Assembly: GCF_001598355.1 (NCBI RefSeq)
Contig: NZ_BCYU01000049.1
Location: 1-36,960, forward strand
Length of the DNA: 36,960 nucleotides
Origin: Sphingomonas asaccharolytica NBRC 15499
GTDB taxonomy: Bacteria; Pseudomonadota; Alphaproteobacteria; Sphingomonadales; Sphingomonadaceae
Direction of reading: 5' to 3'
Shown here: positions 32,067 to 36,960 of the stretch, in pieces
How the letters are laid out: each line of letters begins with the position of its first letter
How positions within the stretch are numbered: position 1 is the first letter of the stretch
The notes under the pieces: model-generated
The model's database searches: none
The model's input: the letters and a program-made list of their open reading frames with translations, nothing else
Told to the model about the DNA's origin: nothing
Made by a program: the position numbers and the translations under genes

Positions 32067-33118
32067 TCCTGGACGGCGAACGCACGCGGTCGATCCTGCC
32101 GACCGCCGACGGCAAGGGCGCACGCATCCTCGACCAGCGCCAGCTTCCCTGGGAAGTGCGCTGGGTGGAGCTCAGGACCGAGAACGACGCGGCAGTGGCG
32201 ATCCGCGACATGTGGACGCGCGGTGCGCCGATGATCGGCGCGGTCGGCGGCTATGGCCTGGCGATGGCGATCGCCGCCGATCCCGGCGATGCGGCAATCG
32301 ACGCGGCCTATGCGCGCCTGCACGAGACGCGTCCGACCGCGATCAACCTCAAATGGGCGCTCGATCAGGTCGCCGCCGCGGTACGCCCGCTGCCGCCGGC
32401 CGAACGCGCCGCCGCGGCGTTCGCGCGCGCCCAGGCGATCGTCGACGAGGATGAGCGTTTGTGCCGCTCGATCGGCGAGCATGGCCTGACCCTGCTGCGC
32501 GAACTCCATGCCAGGAATCCCGATCGCCCGCTCAACATCCTGACGCATTGCAACGCAGGCTGGCTGGCGACAGTCGATTACGGCACCGCGACCGCGCCGA
32601 TCTATCTCGCGCACGATGCCGGGCTGCCCTTGCACGTCTGGGTCGATGAGACGCGACCGCGAAACCAGGGCGCCTTGCTGACCGCGTTCGAGCTGCGCAA
32701 TCACGGTGTGCCGCACACCCTGATCGCCGACAATGCCGGCGGACTGCTGATGGCGCGCGGCCAGGTCGATGCGGTGATCGTCGGCACCGACCGCGTCACC
32801 GCCAATGGCGATGTCTGCAACAAGATCGGCACCTATCTTAAGGCGCTTGCCGCGCACGATACCGGCGTGCCGTTCTACGTCGCCCTTCCCTACACCACGT
32901 TCGACGCCGCAACCCCCAGTGGCGACGCCATCCCCATCGAGGAACGCTCGCCCACCGAACTGACCGAGATCACCGGCGTGACCGATCACGGGCTGGAAAC
33001 GGTGCGGCTGACTCAGTCCGATGCCTATAACCCCGCCTTTGACGTCACCCCCGCGCGGCTGGTCACCGGCTACATCACCGAACGCGGGGTGCTGGACCGG
33101 CTGCAGACTCCCTTCTAA
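32063..33118 (+). CDS. mtnA: Methylthioribose-1-phosphate isomerase
   Basis: Encodes 351 residues of the eIF2B-like MtnA family, which isomerises methylthioribose-1-phosphate to methylthioribulose-1-phosphate. The catalytic cysteine is C163 in THCNAGWLAT and the aspartate is D243 in VGTDRVTANGDV, with NKIGTY following. The RGAPMIGAVGGYG segment is the substrate phosphate loop. It overlaps the mtnC end (ATGA at 32063-32066). Pathway genes mtnP and mtnE are not in the window, so 5'-methylthioadenosine cleavage and the last transamination must be encoded elsewhere. Confidence 0.95.
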   Translation: MILDGERTRSILPTADGKGARILDQRQLPWEVRWVELRTENDAAVAIRDMWTRGAPMIGAVGGYGLAMAIAADPGDAAIDAAYARLHETRPTAINLKWALDQVAAAVRPLPPAERAAAAFARAQAIVDEDERLCRSIGEHGLTLLRELHARNPDRPLNILTHCNAGWLATVDYGTATAPIYLAHDAGLPLHVWVDETRPRNQGALLTAFELRNHGVPHTLIADNAGGLLMARGQVDAVIVGTDRVTANGDVCNKIGTYLKALAAHDTGVPFYVALPYTTFDAATPSGDAIPIEERSPTELTEITGVTDHGLETVRLTQSDAYNPAFDVTPARLVTGYITERGVLDRLQTPF

Positions 33119-33151
33119 GGAGGCGCGCAAACCTCGAAGGGGCGAGCACCA

Positions 33152-34087
33152 ATGAAGCTGATGACCGGCAATTCGAACCTGCCACTGGCCAAGGCGATTG
33201 CCGGCTATCTCGAACTGCCGCTGACCGACGCGCTCGTGCGGCGCTTCGCCGACGAGGAGATCTTCGTCGAGATCAACGAGAATGTCCGCGGCGAGGACGT
33301 CTTCGTGCTGCAGTCGACCTCGTTTCCGGCGAACGACAATTTGATGGAATTGCTGATCTGCATCGATGCGCTGAAACGCGCATCGGCCAAGCGGATCACC
33401 GCGGTTCTGCCCTATTTCGGCTATGCCCGCCAGGATCGTAAGCCCGGCCCGCGCACCCCGATCTCGGCCAAATTGGTCGCCAATCTGATCACCATCGCCG
33501 GCGCCAACCGCGTGCTTTCGGTCGACCTTCACGCCGGGCAGATCCAGGGCTTCTTCGACATCCCGACCGACAATCTGTTCGCCGCGCCGGTGATGTCGAC
33601 CGACATATTGGCGCGCCATTCGGGCAAGAATTTGATGGTCGTGTCGCCGGACGTCGGCGGCGTGGTGCGCGCGCGTGCGCTGGCCAAGCGGCTCGACAAC
33701 GCCCCGCTGGCGATCGTCGACAAGCGCCGCGAGCGCGCCGGCGAATCCGAAGTGATGAACATCATCGGCGACGTCGAAGGGCGCTTCTGCATCCTGATCG
33801 ACGACATCGTCGATTCGGCCGGCACCCTGTGCAACGCCGCGGCCGCGTTGAAAGAAGCCGGCGCCGAAGGCGTCGTCGCCTATGTCACCCACGGCGTGCT
33901 GTCGGGCGGCGCGATCGCGCGAGTCGAGGGATCGGTGCTCGAGGAATTGGTCATCACCGATTCGATCGGCAACCACGACACGATCGCCGCCGCGAACAAG
34001 GTCCGCCACCTGACCATCGCACCGCTGCTCGCCGAGGCGATCCGACGGATTGCGGACGAGAGCTCGGTTTCCAGCCTGTTCGACTGA
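33152..34087 (+). CDS. prs: Ribose-phosphate pyrophosphokinase
   Basis: A 311-residue PRPP synthetase: ribose-5-phosphate plus ATP to PRPP plus AMP, feeding purine, pyrimidine, histidine and NAD synthesis. Visible marks are [15 protein letters not shown], the [17 protein letters not shown] flexible loop, [29 protein letters not shown] and the PRPP-binding motif [14 protein letters not shown] (213-226). It follows mtnA after 33 bases with GAAGGGGCG as ribosome site. A perfect AAGGAGG at 33117-33123 is too far from any start. It may be co-transcribed with the mtn genes. Confidence 0.97.
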   Translation: MKLMTGNSNLPLAKAIAGYLELPLTDALVRRFADEEIFVEINENVRGEDVFVLQSTSFPANDNLMELLICIDALKRASAKRITAVLPYFGYARQDRKPGPRTPISAKLVANLITIAGANRVLSVDLHAGQIQGFFDIPTDNLFAAPVMSTDILARHSGKNLMVVSPDVGGVVRARALAKRLDNAPLAIVDKRRERAGESEVMNIIGDVEGRFCILIDDIVDSAGTLCNAAAALKEAGAEGVVAYVTHGVLSGGAIARVEGSVLEELVITDSIGNHDTIAAANKVRHLTIAPLLAEAIRRIADESSVSSLFD

Positions 34088-34425
34088 GACGGCGGCCAAT
34101 CTCCGCAGTGCTCTTGCGAAAGCAGGAGCCAAGAGCCCGCGCGCAGTGCTTCGTAACCCTGGGTTCCTGCTTCCGCAGGAACACGGCACGGTTCGGCGCG
34201 GTCCGAGGTCGCGAGCCCATAAACGGCCGCTATCGGCAAAAGGACTGAATGGCCGAATATGGGTGGACAGCGGGCGAGCAGGTTTTGGCGACGCGGGCAG
34301 CAATAGCCGCCGTTGCCTAACCTCTTGACCTCTCCGAAAAAATATCAATGCGCGCTATTAACATATCTTTCGTACGGAGCGGCCAAGTAAGGTTTGGTGC
34401 CACAATCAGATGATGGTCTCTCCCA
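34088..34425. other. Intergenic region after prs, changing from repeat to lower-GC DNA
   Basis: The left half holds the inverted repeat at 34116-34175; the right half (from about 34310) is markedly richer in A and T than its surroundings, with AAAAAATATCAA and TATTAACATATC stretches. No gene and no clear promoter was found. Confidence 0.5.
34116..34175. repeat. REP-like inverted repeat after prs
   Basis: GCGAAAGCAGGAGCC (34116-34130) pairs with GGTTCCTGCTTCCGC (34162-34175 region) at 13 of 15 positions, and TTCCTGC-TTCC-GCAGGAA forms its own hairpin. The layout resembles the REP elements at 3886 and 16887 but the sequence is a separate variant. Confidence 0.65.
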
Positions 34426-34902
34426 ATGTTGACCCATGATCGAAAACAACCTCTCCGTTGGTTCGCTTGGATTTTTCTGCCACTCGTGATCTTACTTCCC
34501 GCGATCATAGGCGGCTACGTAGACGGCTGGAAGCCAAGCCTTGGATTTACGGGCATAAAAATTGCGGCTGACCCATTTGTATGGCCAAAGGGGTGTATGC
34601 CAGCTTTGTATAATATCGGTGACGCTATTCCTCGATCGTGCGCTGCAAAGAGCAATGAGATGCCAAATGCAGATGACTATGGTTTGCCTGCTTATAATGG
34701 CAGCAAAGGCAAACGATGGTATCGACTGGGTAACGACGCTTTCGTTATTTTTTGTGGCTTTGGATGGGGAGATTGCTCGGTATACTCGAAGGTGCCCGGT
34801 AAGTTTGTGACGCAACGGAGTTCTGCCATCGATAAGTCAGCATCCGAAGATTTGTTTAAACGGCAGGTTCTTGAACGACGTGTAAATCCAGCGAAAGACT
34901 AA
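34426..34902 (+). CDS. Hypothetical protein, single N-terminal membrane helix, low-GC gene
   Basis: Encodes 158 residues of no recognised family. One hydrophobic helix (about 12-30, FAWIFLPLVILLPAIIGGYV) should anchor it or act as an uncleaved signal. The rest is polar with tryptophan-rich and cysteine-bearing stretches (KGCMPALYN, RSCAAK, FVIFCGFGWGDCSVY), suggesting an exported domain with possible disulfides. Codon use is unlike its neighbours: many A- or T-ending codons, and the gene lies in an AT-rich patch between typical GC-rich genes, a sign of recent transfer. No ribosome site is evident before the ATG, so the start is tentative. Confidence 0.5.
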   Translation: MLTHDRKQPLRWFAWIFLPLVILLPAIIGGYVDGWKPSLGFTGIKIAADPFVWPKGCMPALYNIGDAIPRSCAAKSNEMPNADDYGLPAYNGSKGKRWYRLGNDAFVIFCGFGWGDCSVYSKVPGKFVTQRSSAIDKSASEDLFKRQVLERRVNPAKD

Positions 34903-35087
34903 TTGTGGGTCGTCGCCAGCCCGACCGCTTCTGGATCGTCCCCAATCTGGATCGCTAGAGTTCGCAAGCGACGAGTACGATAATCTCGCGCAGTTCCGAC
35001 CCGTTGTCGGAAACGCCGGTCTTGAGGCCGCCCCTCATGTCTTTCGATCAGGAATGTCCCTCGACGCTCAGGTCGATAGGAGGCTTG
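34903..35087. other. Intergenic stretch with a possible coding relic
   Basis: One plus-strand frame stays open from about 34950 through 35090 and reads like protein (SDEYDNLAQFRPVVGNAG), but it has no start or ribosome site and no recognised homologue, and continues as antisense of the next gene. A decayed gene fragment is possible; nothing more can be supported. Confidence 0.2.
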
Positions 35088-35909
35088 TTACACGCCCATT
35101 ATGCGATGCGCCGTCTCATGCCACCAAGTCTTGTCCCAAGCCACGACGACCAAAGTCGTCACTGGAATATAAAACGCGAGGAACACCCAATAGGCCTGAT
35201 GAACCCGACGGTGACGAACCACGTCCCAGACGAATAATGGCGCAAGGCTGGCCAACACGTAGACGTAACTCGCCCATGGGCTCCCGGGCATGCTGGACGG
35301 CAGCCAGGACATCCGGTCGATTGCAGCACCGAGCGGTACCGCGGTCGCGAGGAACATCATCCTCTTGTGCAGTCCTGCGTTCGTTGCGCGCGCTTTCAGT
35401 GCAATTGTCATGAAAATGCCGAAGAGCACGCCCGCGCTTATTTGAAGCAACAGGATATTCTCCACGATTGGCACGATCGGCGCCAATGCTGTCCGGACAG
35501 CAGGCGGGCCGAATTTCGCCCCGCCCCAGACTTGGTAATACATGGTCGGCGCCAGGAGAAATCCAACGCCTATCAGGGCTGGTACCAGCATATAGGCCGC
35601 GATGCCGACTTGCTTGTGTAGCGCGCCGCGTCCCGTCGCGACCATGACCGTTTGCGAAAGCAGCAGCAGGAGAAAGCTGCCCATCAGCACGGCGTGAACG
35701 TGCAGAATGAAAGGAAAAGGCGCTCTCGCTCCAGCGTTGATCATCGCCACCTTCATCATCGAATCCGGAACGAAGCCCACCAGGACGATGGCGATAAACC
35801 AGAGCGCCATACCGACGAAGATCCAACGGTCGACGGAATGTGCGCGTGGCATGCCCGATGGATAATCATCGCGGCGCTCCCCGAATTGAGCGTCTGCGAC
35901 TGTCGCCAT
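35088..35909 (-). CDS. Multi-pass membrane protein of unknown function
   Basis: Encodes 273 residues with about seven predicted membrane helices (starting near 30, 65, 95, 140, 175, 210 and 240). Histidines are placed in or near helices (FILHVHAVLMG, GALHKQVG, AGLHKRMMFL, RHRRVHQAYW), a pattern that can bind haem or metal, but no known family motif is seen. AGGGGAGAAAAATC gives a strong ribosome site before the ATG at 35909. GC content is slightly lower than in the uronate locus. It stands alone, so neighbours give no clue to function. Confidence 0.7.
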   Translation of the reverse strand: MATVADAQFGERRDDYPSGMPRAHSVDRWIFVGMALWFIAIVLVGFVPDSMMKVAMINAGARAPFPFILHVHAVLMGSFLLLLLSQTVMVATGRGALHKQVGIAAYMLVPALIGVGFLLAPTMYYQVWGGAKFGPPAVRTALAPIVPIVENILLLQISAGVLFGIFMTIALKARATNAGLHKRMMFLATAVPLGAAIDRMSWLPSSMPGSPWASYVYVLASLAPLFVWDVVRHRRVHQAYWVFLAFYIPVTTLVVVAWDKTWWHETAHRIMGV

Positions 35910-36169
35910 GATTTTTCTCCCCTATTTCGATCCCCGGCCCGATTAGGCCCGGCCCTCTTCCGAAGAACCAGCGTTCGTCCGTAAGCCGCGTCGCACCTGG
36001 GCTCGCCATTGTTGCCAACGTCGCTTCCCATTGGCCGATCGGCACGTCCGGCCAAATTCTGGCGCCCAGTCGGTATCGTCACGAAAGGGTCAGCGTATTG
36101 GATCAATGCGACGCGAGCTTGTCGGCTATGGGTCGGAAGCAGACAGGCCGCTTGTTACGAGACTACCGC

Positions 36170-36511
36170 CTAATGCCCCAACGTCTTGACGATGTGGTCA
36201 AGCACCGGCGGGTAGAGCGGCTGGCGGAAACTGCAGCCGATCTCCAGGCCCTGGCGCCAGGCGATCGTCGCTTCGAGTCCCTGCATGCCCGGAATCACCA
36301 GCCAGACGATCTGCCCCACGTCGAGCGAATAATCCGCCTCTGCACGGAAGCCCGTGACCGACAGGTCGAGCAGGTGAACATTGTATTTGTTGGAGTGCCG
36401 ATCCCGCAATCGCGCCCGCAGGACGATCGGCACGCGCTGCTGGTGGCGATGATCGTCGTCATCGCCAGTCGCTCGATCGGATCCGGACATATGGGCGTCC
36501 ATGACGCGCAT
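36170..36511 (-). CDS. PilZ domain protein (putative c-di-GMP binding)
   Basis: Encodes 113 residues, essentially one PilZ domain. The N-terminal HRHQQRVPIVLRARLR supplies the arginine-bearing loop and DLSVTGFRAE gives the (D/N)xSxxG motif. The first arginine of the usual RxxxR is less certain here (histidines lie in its place), so c-di-GMP binding is likely but not secure. Starts at ATG 36511 with a weak ribosome site; ATG codons at 36502 and later are alternatives. It lies 59 bases after the TauE/SafE-like gene on the same strand. Confidence 0.75.
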   Translation of the reverse strand: MRVMDAHMSGSDRATGDDDDHRHQQRVPIVLRARLRDRHSNKYNVHLLDLSVTGFRAEADYSLDVGQIVWLVIPGMQGLEATIAWRQGLEIGCSFRQPLYPPVLDHIVKTLGH

Positions 36512-36570
36512 TATCGCCTGGCCGCTCTTAACATTTGGCAAAGACCCGGCCGATCCGGACCGATACGCCG

Positions 36571-36960
36571 TCAGGCGACGGCGTCCCACAGCAATTTCGC
36601 CCCGACCAGCACCATCAGCGCGTAAATTGCGGCATAGAAGCGCTCGGCGGAAACGCGCCGCACCAGCCAGACGCCGGCGAAGGTCGAGGCGATAGCGACC
36701 GGCAGGAGCGCGGCGGCGGTCAGCAGATTGGCGTGGGTGAACTGGCCGAGTGCGATATAGGCCGGTACCTTGATCCAATTGACCGCGGCGAAGAAGATCG
36801 CGGTCGTCCCGACCAGCACGTCGCGCGACAGGCGGCGCGGCAACACCCAGACCTGGAACGGCGGCTGGCCGGCATGGGCGATCTGGCTGGTGAAGCCCGA
36901 GGCGATTCCGAACAGCGTGCCGAGCCACTCGGGAAAGCCCCTGGCCACTTGCGGCGGGGC
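36571..36960 (-). CDS. TauE/SafE-like permease, C-terminal part (cut by window end)
   Basis: The visible 129 or so residues are the C-terminal half of a sulfite exporter TauE/SafE family permease: IASGFTSQIAHAGQPPFQVWVLPRR is the conserved second repeat motif (HAGGPP-like), followed by helices FFAAVNWIKVPAYIALG, LLPVAIASTFAGVWL and FYAAIYALMVLVGAKLL. These proteins move sulfur-containing or organic anions through the inner membrane. The reading frame runs off the right edge, so the start is not in the window. Confidence 0.8.
   Translation of the reverse strand, partial: APPQVARGFPEWLGTLFGIASGFTSQIAHAGQPPFQVWVLPRRLSRDVLVGTTAIFFAAVNWIKVPAYIALGQFTHANLLTAAALLPVAIASTFAGVWLVRRVSAERFYAAIYALMVLVGAKLLWDAVA

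Overview
The window reads as a chromosomal piece of a high-GC alphaproteobacterium, most likely Sphingomonas or a close sphingomonad. This is an inference from the gene content: an ftsE-ftsX-DUF218-plsC block, a TonB-dependent receptor with Tat/Sec-exported hydrolases, a uronate locus built around a LacI regulator, and several families of short intergenic inverted repeats, including the type that translates as VIPAQAGT. No phage, insertion sequence, CRISPR array or replication origin was seen.

Left part (1-8226), mostly housekeeping: an exported flavin amine oxidase (minus), hisC and tyrC (aromatic amino acid/histidine synthesis, plus), then a minus-strand run ftsE-ftsX-ydcF-like-plsC with overlapping or near-overlapping ends, a divergent zinc-ribbon membrane protein, and tRNA-Leu(GAG) with a terminator. 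Short inverted-repeat elements fill most gaps.

Centre (8227-30052), a uronate-utilisation locus of about 22 kb. Minus-strand genes uxaA-uxuB and a FAH-family hydratase plus ExuT-like transporter lie left of the divergent lacI gene. Plus-strand genes uxaC-kduI-kduD-kdgK-esterase-esterase form one probable operon. A minus-strand operon further right encodes a 1272-residue exported multidomain protein, a DUF885 protein and a TonB-dependent receptor. A shared 10-base core, TGACACCGGT, sits upstream of four of these units, which suggests one LacI-controlled regulon. The proposed flow is: polysaccharide captured at the outer membrane by the receptor, de-esterified by the two esterases, cut by an enzyme not yet recognised (best candidate: the 1272-residue protein), products imported by the ExuT-like carrier, unsaturated uronate handled by KduI/KduD and saturated uronate by UxaC/UxuB/UxaA, all converging on 2-keto-3-deoxygluconate, which KdgK phosphorylates. 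KDPG aldolase is not in the window, and neither is a recognisable lyase, mannonate dehydratase or GH88/GH105 hydrolase.

Right part (30053-36960): a methionine-salvage operon mtnB-mtnD-mtnC-mtnA followed by prs, then a lower-GC patch with an orphan small protein, a multi-pass membrane protein, a PilZ protein and the end of a TauE/SafE-like permease cut by the window edge.
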